Source: Chitinophaga deserti
GTDB lineage: Bacteria; Bacteroidota; Bacteroidia; Chitinophagales; Chitinophagaceae
Assembly (NCBI RefSeq): GCF_003149455.1
Contig: NZ_QFFK01000012.1
Location: 62,001 to 126,000 of the forward strand
Direction: 5' to 3'
Length of the DNA stretch: 64,000 bases
The notes under the pieces were generated by a model. It ran no database searches, was not told where the DNA came from, and worked only from the letters and a program-made list of their open reading frames with translations. Made by a program: the position numbers and the translations under genes. How positions within the stretch are numbered: the first letter of the stretch is position 1; each line of letters begins with the position of its first letter. This document shows positions 33,287 to 42,420 of the stretch, piece after piece.

Positions 33287-34915
33287 ATGCCAGGCTTACC
33301 CATGTTCAGAACGCTCCTTTTCATTACCACGTTTAGTATCAGTCTGTGCGCCCGTGCGCAGGACGTTTGCCCGGTAATACCGGCTCCCGTATCATCCACC
33401 GCTACCAACAGTAATTTTCTGCTCAGCGACCGTACCGTGATCGTTTTACAGTACCCTTCCCTCCGTAACCAGGCAGCCCTGTTACAGGAGCAGCTGCTGA
33501 AATACACCGGAATCCGTGTGCAGATGGCTGCTGCAGGCGTGAATGCTGCTTACCTCAATTCCCGGTCGATGGATAAGAACAAGTTTCCATCAGTGATAGT
33601 ATTAGGGAAGAATAACAAGGGAGAAGATGCATATGCTCTTAATATGAACGATAGCCGGGTAACGATAGATGCCGGAGGCGAAGAAGGACTGGTGTACGGC
33701 ATCATGTCTTTTGTTCAACTGGCCAGGCTATCGAATCCCCAACATCAGCAGGCAACTATCGCCGGGTGGCGAATCGAAGACAAGCCTGTGATGAAATGGC
33801 GGGGATTCATGCTGGATGAGTCGCGGCACTTCTTCGGGAAGGAAACTGTGAAGATGCTCCTCGACCAGATGGCCTTATACAAACTCAATAAGTTCCACTG
33901 GCACCTGACCGATGCTCCCGGATGGCGTATTGAGATCAAACAGTATCCCCGCCTCACACTGGTGGGTGGTATCGGCAACAGTACAGATTCCCTTGCTCCG
34001 GCATCTTATTATACACAGGATGAGATTGCTGAGATTGTGGCATATGCGTCAGCCCGGCAGATCACTGTTATACCTGAGATAGATATGCCCGGCCATGCCA
34101 CAGCTGCCAACAGGGCTTATCCTGAGTTCAGCGGGGGCGGTACTGCCAAATATCCTGAGTTCACCTTCAATCCCGGAAAGGAAGGCACTTACCAATACCT
34201 GACTAACATACTCCGTGAAGTGAATGTGCTTTTCCCCGCAGGTATGATCCATATCGGTGGTGATGAAGTGAGCTTCGGCTCTGCCAGCTGGAACACGGAT
34301 GTGCATGTTCAAAACCTGATGAAGCGGGAGAATCTGAAATCGCTGGTGGATGTGGAACACTATTTCATCCGCCGGATGGCAGATTCGCTGCAGGCTATCA
34401 ACAGCAAAGTGCTGGGATGGGATGAAGTGACTGCCGCAAAACTACCTGTTGATGAAACCATCGTATTCTGGTGGCGGCAGGAAAAGCCGGATCAGTTGAA
34501 AACTGCCCTCGAAAAAGGATATAAAGTAGTGCTATGTCCCCGGCTCCCTTTCTACTTCGATTTTGTGCAGGATAGTTCGCATACTTCCGGACGCCGTATG
34601 GGTAAAGAATTCAATCCGCTCCGCCGTGTTTACGAATTCAATATGAATAATTATCCGGAAATCACAGATAAGAACAGATCGCAGATCATCGGCTTCCAGG
34701 CTAATCAGTGGACGGAGGTGATCCGATCCAAAGAACGCCTGCACTTTATGACATTCCCCCGGTTGCTGGCCATGGCGGAAGCGGCCTGGACTGTTCCGGA
34801 AAAGAAGGATTTTGCAGGATTCGGGAAAAGATTGGCGAAATTCATTCCTTTATTACAACAACAGGGGCTCTACGTGATGGAATCGCCCGGAAAAACACCG
34901 GAGCCGCTGCGTTAA
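33287..34915 (+). CDS. GH20 beta-N-acetylhexosaminidase (exported)
   Basis: 542 residues: a signal peptide ending at A-R-A-Q, a GH20b-type alpha/beta domain (about 30-150), then the GH20 barrel with W-R-G-F-M-L-D-E-S-R-H-F-F near residue 170 and H-I-G-G-D326-E327 carrying the substrate-assisting Asp and catalytic Glu. It removes terminal beta-GlcNAc/GalNAc from chitin fragments, glycans or peptidoglycan pieces in the periplasm. A second Met at residue 6 is an alternative start. An M1 peptidase follows 34 nt downstream, so the pair may be one transcript aimed at glycoprotein or cell-wall material. Confidence 0.93.
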   Translation: MPGLPMFRTLLFITTFSISLCARAQDVCPVIPAPVSSTATNSNFLLSDRTVIVLQYPSLRNQAALLQEQLLKYTGIRVQMAAAGVNAAYLNSRSMDKNKFPSVIVLGKNNKGEDAYALNMNDSRVTIDAGGEEGLVYGIMSFVQLARLSNPQHQQATIAGWRIEDKPVMKWRGFMLDESRHFFGKETVKMLLDQMALYKLNKFHWHLTDAPGWRIEIKQYPRLTLVGGIGNSTDSLAPASYYTQDEIAEIVAYASARQITVIPEIDMPGHATAANRAYPEFSGGGTAKYPEFTFNPGKEGTYQYLTNILREVNVLFPAGMIHIGGDEVSFGSASWNTDVHVQNLMKRENLKSLVDVEHYFIRRMADSLQAINSKVLGWDEVTAAKLPVDETIVFWWRQEKPDQLKTALEKGYKVVLCPRLPFYFDFVQDSSHTSGRRMGKEFNPLRRVYEFNMNNYPEITDKNRSQIIGFQANQWTEVIRSKERLHFMTFPRLLAMAEAAWTVPEKKDFAGFGKRLAKFIPLLQQQGLYVMESPGKTPEPLR

Positions 34916-34949
34916 GTAACCACATCCTTACCAAAACAAACCTGTATAT

Positions 34950-36803
34950 ATGAGATACGCATTGTTGGCCGGGGCGCTCTTTGCCGCCGCCTGTCAAACC
35001 ACCGGAGACCGGAAGCCCGCTGCAGATAATGCACCGGCCAAAGATCTCCACACACTTTCTAATGCCGACAGCATCCTGGTACGCCGCCTGGCACTCGACA
35101 TTGCCGTGGATTTTACCACGCGCCGTATCGAGGGTATGGCAGAATGGCGTTTCGATAATCCGGGAGAGCTGCCCACACTACGCCTCGATACCGACGGTCT
35201 CACCATAGACAGTGTTACCGCCAACGGCCGTAAAGTGCCCCATACGCTTGATTCAGCTATTGCTTTCCTCGGCAGCCGCCTTAGTATACCGGTGGAGAAA
35301 AAAGATACCATCGTACGCATCTGGTATAAAACGGGCAGTAACGCTACGGCATTGCAATGGCTGGAGCCTGCGCAAACCCTGGGTAAGAAGCAACCTTTCC
35401 TATATACCCAATCGGAACCGACTTATGCCCGTACATGGATTCCCGGACCCGACGGGCCGGGCATCCGCTTCACCTACACCGCCCGCGTTACCGTACCTAA
35501 GGGCCTTGTAGCACTCATGAGTGCCGAAAACCCGCGCATGGCGAATGACAGCGGCGTATACCATTTCAGGATGGATCAGCCCGTGCCGGCTTACCTGATG
35601 GCCCTGGCCGTAGGGGATGTGGCGTATAAGGCTATAGACGGCAGAACCGGTGTGTATGCAGAACCTGCCATGCTTGATAAGGCGCATTACGAATTCGCGG
35701 AAGTAGGTAAAATGGTGACCACGGCCGAAGGACTGTACGGTCCATACCGCTGGGGAGTATATGATGTGCTGGTACTGCCTCCGGGCTTCCCGCTGGGTGG
35801 TATGGAAAACCCTCGCCTGACGTTTGCCACTCCCACCATTATAGCGGGCGACCGCTCACTGGTATCGCTCATTGCGCACGAACTGGCGCACAGCTGGAGC
35901 GGGAACCTCGTTACCAATGCCACCTGGGAAGATTTCTGGCTCAACGAAGGCTTTACCGTGTATTTCGAACGCCGCATTATGGAAGCCATGATGGGTGCCG
36001 ATTATGCCGATATGCTTTGGGAACTGGGATACCAGGATCTGGAAGAAACCGTAACCAGTTTGGGTAAAGACAGCCGCGATACCTGGCTGAAGCTGGCGCT
36101 GAAAGGGCGCGATGCGGAAGACGGGCTAACGGATATTGCCTATGAGAAAGGCGCGCACTTCCTGCGCAGGGTAGAGGAAACGGTAGGCCGCCAGAAAATT
36201 GACACCTTCCTGTATCAGTATTTCAATGGTAATGCCTTCAAAACCATGTCTACCGAACAGTTCCTCCGCTATTTCGATGAAGAGCTGCTGAAGGGAGACA
36301 CTACGCTGGAAGCGAAGATCCGGGTGAAGGAGTGGGTGTATGGCCCGGGTATACCTGATAATTGTCCGCGTGTACCACAGGCCCGGTTTACCAAAGTGGA
36401 TGCCGCGCGGGAGAAATTCCTGAAAGGCGAAGCACCAGGTACGCTGGAAACTAAGGACTGGACCTCTCACGAGTGGCTGCACTTCCTCCGCAAAATGCCC
36501 AAACCGCTTGGCTTGCCTCAGATGGAGCAGCTGGATGGTGCATTTAAATTTACGGCTACCGGCAATAGTGAAGTGGCCAACCAATGGTTCATCATGTCTG
36601 TAGCAGCCGGATATAAGCCTGCCTTCGCGAATATGGATAAGTTCCTCAGCCAGGTGGGCCGCCGCAAGTTCCTCACACCGCTTTATACCGAAATGATGAA
36701 ATCGGAGGAGAATGCTGCCATGGCGCGTTCCATCTACGGGAAGTACCGCGGCAATTACCACCCGCTGGCACAGGAAACGCTGGATAAGATCATCAACAAG
36801 TAA
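34950..36803 (+). CDS. M1-family zinc metallopeptidase lipoprotein
   Basis: 617 residues with a lipoprotein signal (lipobox F-A-A-A-C15). It resembles the leukotriene-A4-hydrolase branch of M1 aminopeptidases: G-G-M-E-N-P near residue 289 (substrate N-terminus binding), zinc site H310-E311-x-x-H314 with E333 nineteen residues on, and an armadillo-like C-terminal helical domain. It probably trims amino acids from peptides in the periplasm or on the cell surface. It sits 34 nt downstream of the GH20 gene, suggesting joint processing of glycopeptides. A terminator follows at 36825. Confidence 0.92.
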   Translation: MRYALLAGALFAAACQTTGDRKPAADNAPAKDLHTLSNADSILVRRLALDIAVDFTTRRIEGMAEWRFDNPGELPTLRLDTDGLTIDSVTANGRKVPHTLDSAIAFLGSRLSIPVEKKDTIVRIWYKTGSNATALQWLEPAQTLGKKQPFLYTQSEPTYARTWIPGPDGPGIRFTYTARVTVPKGLVALMSAENPRMANDSGVYHFRMDQPVPAYLMALAVGDVAYKAIDGRTGVYAEPAMLDKAHYEFAEVGKMVTTAEGLYGPYRWGVYDVLVLPPGFPLGGMENPRLTFATPTIIAGDRSLVSLIAHELAHSWSGNLVTNATWEDFWLNEGFTVYFERRIMEAMMGADYADMLWELGYQDLEETVTSLGKDSRDTWLKLALKGRDAEDGLTDIAYEKGAHFLRRVEETVGRQKIDTFLYQYFNGNAFKTMSTEQFLRYFDEELLKGDTTLEAKIRVKEWVYGPGIPDNCPRVPQARFTKVDAAREKFLKGEAPGTLETKDWTSHEWLHFLRKMPKPLGLPQMEQLDGAFKFTATGNSEVANQWFIMSVAAGYKPAFANMDKFLSQVGRRKFLTPLYTEMMKSEENAAMARSIYGKYRGNYHPLAQETLDKIINK

Positions 36804-36824
36804 TCAGTTACCTTGAATAATGAG

Positions 36825-36855
36825 AAAAGGGCGGCCTGATGGCTGCCCTTTTTTT
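36825..36855 (+). terminator. Terminator after the M1 peptidase gene
   Basis: Stem AAAAGGGCGGCC / GGCTGCCCTTTT (one G-U pair) with a TGAT loop, followed by a T-run. It closes the GH20-M1 transcript. Confidence 0.88.
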
Positions 36856-37144
36856 ACACTAAAATTCTGTTAAACTATCTATAACTGTCTGATAAAGTTA
36901 GTACTGTGGCAGGCGGACGACAAGCGAATTAGGACGGATGGGGGAGGGGACGGGCAGTTCCTTAATATTCTGAAGCGGCCGGTTACTGACTTTGCCTGAC
37001 GACCGGTTCGGGCATTACAGCAGTTTTCAAATGCGGACATTGCGTTTTCAAAACCGGACAAAGTGCAAGAAAAACGGGTGATTTTTGGTATTTTTAAGGT
37101 TTCGTATCGAGATTAAAACAACCGGGAGGGCTTTATCAAGGGGA
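36856..37144 (+). promoter_or_regulatory. Upstream region of the ECF sigma gene with two direct repeats
   Basis: 289 nt of non-coding DNA. Two copies of GTTTTCAAAnnCGGACA start at 37023 and 37044, a 21-nt period, about 100-120 nt before the sigma ATG. This is two turns of DNA, the layout expected for a dimeric activator bound on one face. No confident -33/-7 pair was found. Confidence 0.5.
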
Positions 37145-37753
37145 ATGCCTGCTAACAGATATACAGACAGGGAATTGCTGGACAGGGTGGCCCTGGGAGA
37201 TCAGGAAGCTTTCAGGACGATTTTTCAGCAGCATTACAAGGCGCTTTGCTATTATGCCGGTACCATCGTGGATAACTGGCAGGAGGCGGAAGACCTTATC
37301 CAGGAAGTATTCTCCAAACTCTGGGATAAAAGGCCCGAATTCCCCAACGCCGCGGCCCTTAAATCGTGGCTGTACGTTTCAGTACGCAACGCCTGCCTCA
37401 ACCATATCAAACTAAAAGAGCGCCAGCACGAGCGCGACCGGGATTATGCCTACCTCTCCGGCGAAACATTACCCGATATCAGCACTTTCGACCCACGCCT
37501 CGCAGAAACGGAGATCATTGCCGGTCTTTACCGCGAAATAGAAGAACTGCCTGCCCAGTGCCGCCGTATCTTCAAAATGAGCTACCTCGAAGGGAAAAAG
37601 AACGAAGAAATAGCCGGGGAACTGTCTATTTCCTATAATACCGTGCGCACCCAAAAGCTCCGCGCCCTCAAACTGATCCGTGCAGGGCTTCTCAAACGCA
37701 ACCTCCTGCCCGTTTTTTATGCCTGGCTGGCATTTACCCGTTACTTCTCCTGA
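37145..37753 (+). CDS. ECF sigma-70 factor
   Basis: 202 residues from the ATG at 37145; the longer frame starts at a TTG. Sigma region 2 is clear (A-F-R-T-I-F-Q-Q-H-Y, then E-A-E-D-L-I-Q-E-V-F-S-K-L-W), and so is region 4 (L-P-x-Q-C-R-R-I-F-K-M-S-Y-L-E-G, then I-A-x-E-L-S-I-S-Y-N-T-V). It is of the Bacteroidota RpoE-like expansion that pairs with FecR. Downstream lie FecR (90 nt), an STN-type SusC, SusD and a thioredoxin protein. The inferred role is to transcribe this same operon when the SusC receptor senses its ligand. Confidence 0.92.
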   Translation: MPANRYTDRELLDRVALGDQEAFRTIFQQHYKALCYYAGTIVDNWQEAEDLIQEVFSKLWDKRPEFPNAAALKSWLYVSVRNACLNHIKLKERQHERDRDYAYLSGETLPDISTFDPRLAETEIIAGLYREIEELPAQCRRIFKMSYLEGKKNEEIAGELSISYNTVRTQKLRALKLIRAGLLKRNLLPVFYAWLAFTRYFS

Positions 37754-37843
37754 ATTATTTAAAGTTTTTCAAAAAAAGACGGAATTTCTTTTCATCGAAA
37801 TAACAAACCTGTTGTTTCTATAGTAATCCATATAATAAAATTG

Positions 37844-39031
37844 ATGTTGGACCCACAACTGATACAACGATTTGCTGAACTGATCCTGAAGGAGATGCGC
37901 GGCGAGCTCACGGAGCCGGAAGCCCGGGAGTTGAAGGAATGGCAGGCTGCCGATCCGCAGCATACTGCTTTTTATGAGCAGATGTACAGCGTACCGGAGC
38001 TGCAGGCCCGGCTGTCGAAGTTCGGCGAGCCGGATGAAGACGCAGCCTGGCAACGCTTTGCTGAAAAACACTTTCCCGCCCCGGCGGAACAGGAAACAGT
38101 GAAAGTGAGGCGTATGCATTACCGCTGGTGGGCTGCCGCAGCTGTCACCATCGCCGCTGCAGCAGCCATATGGCTCTGGAAGCCAGAGCCGGGGCAACAG
38201 AAAGGGAATACACCCGTGGCAGAGGGGCCTAAAATTATTATGCCAGCCACCAGCAAAGCAGTGCTCACACTGGCAGACGGGTCTACCATACCGCTGGATA
38301 GTGCCGGAAGCCAGACGTTTGCACAGCAGGGGGCAACAGCCAGTCAGAACGGTGGATCGCTGGTGTACCAGGCAGGCCAGTCCATGGGAGCATTGCAGTA
38401 CAATACCCTGCGTACCCCGCGGGGCGGACAGTTCCGCATCTCTTTACCCGACGGATCGCAGGTATGGCTGAACGCAGCTTCGTCGCTTCGGTTCCCCGTA
38501 GCCTTCGGGAATGGGGAAAGGAAAGTGGAGCTGACAGGTGAGGCTTATTTCGATGTGCGCCCCGATGCTGCGAAGCCCTTTAAAGTGGCGGTAGCAGGGA
38601 AGGCGGAAGTAGCAGTACTGGGAACGGAGTTTAACATCAATGCCTATACCGACGAGCCGGCTATCCGCGCCACACTGGTGAAAGGCTCGGTGGCGGTAAC
38701 GGCAGCAGGGGCTACCAGGAAGCTGGAGCCGGGACAACAGGCTGCTATTGCTGATGGCGCTCCGCAAGTGGAGACCCGGCCAGATATTGAAGAAGCCCTG
38801 GCATGGAGAAATGCCGTCTTCTATTTCAATAATGCCGATGTGAGGGCGGTAATGCGCCAGCTGCAGCGCTGGTACGATGTGGAAGTGGAATACAGGGGTA
38901 CAGTACCTAACCGCCGCTTCGACGGAGAAATACAAAGGAACCTGCCACTGCAGGATGTGCTGGAAGGACTGAGGGTATCCGGATTATCTTTTACAATAGA
39001 AGGATCGAAGATCATTATACAACCATTATAA
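37844..39031 (+). CDS. FecR-family anti-sigma factor
   Basis: 395 residues from the ATG at 37844. An N-terminal sigma-binding helical domain (about 1-85) is followed by one membrane span near residue 95-110 (W-W-A-A-A-A-V-T-I-A-A-A-A-A-I-W), then the periplasmic FecR domain (T-P-R-G-G-Q-F-R-I-S-L-P-D-G-S-Q-V-W near residue 190) and the C-terminal region with F-Y-F-N-N-A-D and R-W-Y-D-V-E-V-E-Y that contacts STN domains. It holds the preceding sigma factor until the STN domain of the following SusC signals. All three genes are adjacent, so the circuit is complete. Confidence 0.93.
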   Translation: MLDPQLIQRFAELILKEMRGELTEPEARELKEWQAADPQHTAFYEQMYSVPELQARLSKFGEPDEDAAWQRFAEKHFPAPAEQETVKVRRMHYRWWAAAAVTIAAAAAIWLWKPEPGQQKGNTPVAEGPKIIMPATSKAVLTLADGSTIPLDSAGSQTFAQQGATASQNGGSLVYQAGQSMGALQYNTLRTPRGGQFRISLPDGSQVWLNAASSLRFPVAFGNGERKVELTGEAYFDVRPDAAKPFKVAVAGKAEVAVLGTEFNINAYTDEPAIRATLVKGSVAVTAAGATRKLEPGQQAAIADGAPQVETRPDIEEALAWRNAVFYFNNADVRAVMRQLQRWYDVEVEYRGTVPNRRFDGEIQRNLPLQDVLEGLRVSGLSFTIEGSKIIIQPL

Positions 39032-39127
39032 AAAAACAGAAACCGGAGGTGATTGGACCCACCCCCGGCGAATGTCAGGCATCTTAGCAACGAACTTGAT
39101 TTACTATTAACCAGACAATGCAAATCT

Positions 39128-42100
39128 ATGCAATTGACCGATCATGCCGGTCCCTGTTTTTTGAAGGGGCTGCTCTCAACCAAACTCAGACGAATCATGA
39201 GATGGACAGCATTTCTTATTCTGGCGGCGTGCCTCAATGTATCTGCCGCAACCTATGCCCAGCGGGTTTCCGTGAAGCTGAACAACGCTTCGCTGGAAGA
39301 AGTGTTTTCGGCCGTTAAGCGGCAAACCGGTTACCTGTTCTTTTATGACAGGGAGCTGCTCCGTAATGCGGGCAAGGTTACCATCCAGGCCAGCAACCAA
39401 CCATTGGAATCTTTCCTTGTGGCAGTGTTTAAAGACCAGCCGCTGGATTATTCCGTAAAAGACAAAACGATTTTCATTAAGCCGAAAACGCAGATTCCCG
39501 CCGCTCCTTCCGCCACAGAGATCCGACAGGAAATTACGGGTACTGTTAAAGGTACCGACGGCACGCCCCTCCCGGGAGTGACCATCCGCATTAAGGGCTC
39601 CCAGCTGGGTGCCACCTCTGATGTAGACGGTAAATTCAAGCTGAATGCAGAACCGGGCGATGTGCTGGTGATCAGTTATATCGGCTACGAAGCCCAGGAA
39701 TTTACCGTGGGCAGCGGGGCGGTAAATATCAACCTCAAACCTGCCACCAGTGCACTTGACGAAGCTGTGGTGATTGGTTACGGTTCCGCAGTGCGTAAGA
39801 GCCTCACCGGCTCGGTGTCTTCCGTGAAAAGCAAAGACCTCTCTACCAGCCCGGTTACTGACCCGCTGGCAGCTATGGCTGGCCGCGTTCCCGGTTTATT
39901 TATCACATCCAACAGCGGCCTGCCCGGTACCACATTCAATGTAACCCTCCGTGGCCAGAACTCCCTGTTGCAGGCAAATGCTCCATTGTATGTGATCGAT
40001 GGTGTTCCTTACCTCGATGCGCCCATGAATACCAGTATTCCTGTGGCCGGAGGCTTCCAAAGCCCGCTGGCGGCACTGAACCCTGCTGATATTGAAAGGA
40101 TCGATGTGCTGAAGGATGCCGATGCAACAGCTATCTACGGTTCGCGGGCGGCTAATGGTGTGGTGATGATCACTACCAAAAAAGGGAAGTCAGGTAAAAT
40201 GGCGGTAAGCGCTAACGTATACAGCGGTGGCAGTAAGGTGGTAAACCGGATGCCTGTGCTGAGTACTTCGGAATATCTGCAGATGCGTAAAGAAGCGTTT
40301 ACCAACGATAACATTACCCCTACTGTGGATAACGCTCCTGATTTGCTGACATGGAGCCAGACCGAAGACAATAACTGGCAGAAACGCCTTATCGGCAATA
40401 CGGCTAATCAAACAGAAGCGCAGCTCTCTGTTTCCGGTGGTACGCAGCAAACGCGCTATATGCTGAGTGGCACGTGGAGAAAAGAAACAACCGTGTTGCC
40501 CAACGATCTTGCATACAATCGTGGTACAGGTCATTTTAGTCTCGATCACAATAGTAAGGACGGACGCTTCGGTTTCAGAGCTTCTGCCAGCTATAGCGGA
40601 GAAAAGAATAACTCCATGCCCAATGATATGTCGTATGTCTATAACCATGCGCCCAATTATCCCATCTACGACAATACTGGTAAGTTCTACTGGTTTGCAT
40701 CAGATCAGAATCCTATCGCACCGCTTTCCCGTACCTATGAGTCAAAAACGCGCAACCTGATCACTAATGGAGAAATCCGTTATACCGTACTGCCCGGACT
40801 TATAGCAAAGGTGACCGGTGGTTATACCCATAACAGTATGGATCAGGTGCAGATCACGCCGAACAGTTCATTGAACCCAACTACATCTACGGGCAGCTTC
40901 ACATACTTCGGTAATATGAAAGCGCACTCCTATGTAGTTGAGCCGCAGCTGGAATATAAGCGTACCCTTGGTAAAGGAGACTTCTCCTTAATGGCTGGTG
41001 CTACCTGGCAGGAGAATGTGCGCGATGGTAAACGTACCGATGCCAGCAGCTTCTCCAGCGATAATGTATTGCACCTGATTGATTCCGCCACCCGGTTTGC
41101 GAACTTCCTCACGTACGGGATGTACCGTTACAATTCCATCTTCGGCCGTGTTAATTACAGCTGGGAAGGGAAATACATCGTAAACGCCAGCTTCCGCCGC
41201 GATGGTTCTACCAAGTTTGGACCGGATAACCGCTGGGGTAATTTCGGTGCGGTAGGTGCAGCATGGGTCTTCTCCGAAGAAGCATGGATGAAACAATTCT
41301 CCTGGCTTTCGCATGGTAAACTGCGCGGCAGCTACGGCTCTGTCGGCAGCGATAACATCGGGTATTATGATTACCTCGCCAGCTGGAGCAGTGCCAACTC
41401 GGCATATATATACGATGGCAGCAACGGCATCACCCCTTCCCGCATTGCCAATCCCGAATACCAGTGGGAAGAAACGCGGAAAACAGAAGGGGGGATCGAG
41501 CTGGGCTTCCTCAAAAACAGGATCCTCTTCAACGCCGGATATTATCATAACCTGACCGACAACCAACTGATCGACCTCGCGCTCACTCCACAGGTAGGCT
41601 TCACCAGCATGCGCGATAACTTCAATGCCGTTGTACAGAACACCGGCTGGGAGTTTGATATAACCACCATAAACATGCAGCGCGACAACTTTACCTGGAG
41701 CACCATGTTCAACATTACCCTTCCAAAAAACAAACTGAAGAAATTCGATGGTATCGAGAAGTCGGTATATAAAGATGCGTATGTAGTAGGCGAGCCGCTG
41801 ACCATCGTGAAAGGTTACCAGTTCCTCGGTGTGAATCCCGAAAACGGTGTGGCTACCTTCTGGCGTAAAAATGGTGCTACCGGCCGCCCGGCAGAGTTTA
41901 CTGATTTCGTTATCCTCGGTTCTACCATGCCCGAATTCTACGGAGGCCTGCAAAACTCCCTCCGCTATAAGAAGCTGGAACTCGACTTCCTCGTACAGTT
42001 CGTGCAGCAGGAAGGAAAGGAATATAACTACGGCAGAGAAGCGAATGGTTATGGCACCCGTTATAACCAGGGTCGTGAAGCGCTCGACCGCTGGCAGAAG

Positions 42101-42400
42101 CCGGGTGATGTGACGGATATTCCCCGCGCTACTACTGCGAATGCCACTACGTTGTTTGATGTGTACAGATTATCGTCTGCCGTATGGGGCGATGCCAGCT
42201 ACGTACGCCTGAAGAACGTATCGCTGCGCTACGACCTGTCTGAATATGCACGCCGTATCAAACTGAGCCGCCTTTCGGTGTACGTGAATGCACAAAACCT
42301 GCTGACGTTTACCAATTACAAAGGGATGGACCCCGAAACGCAGGGCATTCGCCTGCCGCCGGTTAAAACCATCATCGCAGGCATTCAGTTGAGTTTATAA
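39128..42400 (+). CDS. SusC/RagA TonB-linked receptor with N-terminal STN signalling domain
   Basis: 1090 residues from the ATG at 39128; the upstream extension begins with TTG. The signal peptide is long: a basic stretch to L-R-R-I, then a hydrophobic core to A-A-T-Y-A-Q. An STN domain follows (V-K-L-N-N-A-S-L-E-E-V-F-S-A-V-K near residue 50, receiving the FecR interaction), then a carboxypeptidase-like module, a plug with the D-G-V-P-Y and A-T-A-I-Y-G-S-R-A-A-N-G-V SusC signature, and the barrel. It imports a large ligand with the SusD lipoprotein encoded 20 nt downstream. The ligand is unknown, and no glycosidase is in the operon. Confidence 0.94.
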   Translation: MQLTDHAGPCFLKGLLSTKLRRIMRWTAFLILAACLNVSAATYAQRVSVKLNNASLEEVFSAVKRQTGYLFFYDRELLRNAGKVTIQASNQPLESFLVAVFKDQPLDYSVKDKTIFIKPKTQIPAAPSATEIRQEITGTVKGTDGTPLPGVTIRIKGSQLGATSDVDGKFKLNAEPGDVLVISYIGYEAQEFTVGSGAVNINLKPATSALDEAVVIGYGSAVRKSLTGSVSSVKSKDLSTSPVTDPLAAMAGRVPGLFITSNSGLPGTTFNVTLRGQNSLLQANAPLYVIDGVPYLDAPMNTSIPVAGGFQSPLAALNPADIERIDVLKDADATAIYGSRAANGVVMITTKKGKSGKMAVSANVYSGGSKVVNRMPVLSTSEYLQMRKEAFTNDNITPTVDNAPDLLTWSQTEDNNWQKRLIGNTANQTEAQLSVSGGTQQTRYMLSGTWRKETTVLPNDLAYNRGTGHFSLDHNSKDGRFGFRASASYSGEKNNSMPNDMSYVYNHAPNYPIYDNTGKFYWFASDQNPIAPLSRTYESKTRNLITNGEIRYTVLPGLIAKVTGGYTHNSMDQVQITPNSSLNPTTSTGSFTYFGNMKAHSYVVEPQLEYKRTLGKGDFSLMAGATWQENVRDGKRTDASSFSSDNVLHLIDSATRFANFLTYGMYRYNSIFGRVNYSWEGKYIVNASFRRDGSTKFGPDNRWGNFGAVGAAWVFSEEAWMKQFSWLSHGKLRGSYGSVGSDNIGYYDYLASWSSANSAYIYDGSNGITPSRIANPEYQWEETRKTEGGIELGFLKNRILFNAGYYHNLTDNQLIDLALTPQVGFTSMRDNFNAVVQNTGWEFDITTINMQRDNFTWSTMFNITLPKNKLKKFDGIEKSVYKDAYVVGEPLTIVKGYQFLGVNPENGVATFWRKNGATGRPAEFTDFVILGSTMPEFYGGLQNSLRYKKLELDFLVQFVQQEGKEYNYGREANGYGTRYNQGREALDRWQKPGDVTDIPRATTANATTLFDVYRLSSAVWGDASYVRLKNVSLRYDLSEYARRIKLSRLSVYVNAQNLLTFTNYKGMDPETQGIRLPPVKTIIAGIQLSL

Positions 42401-42420
42401 CCATCATCAAAAAGAACAAG

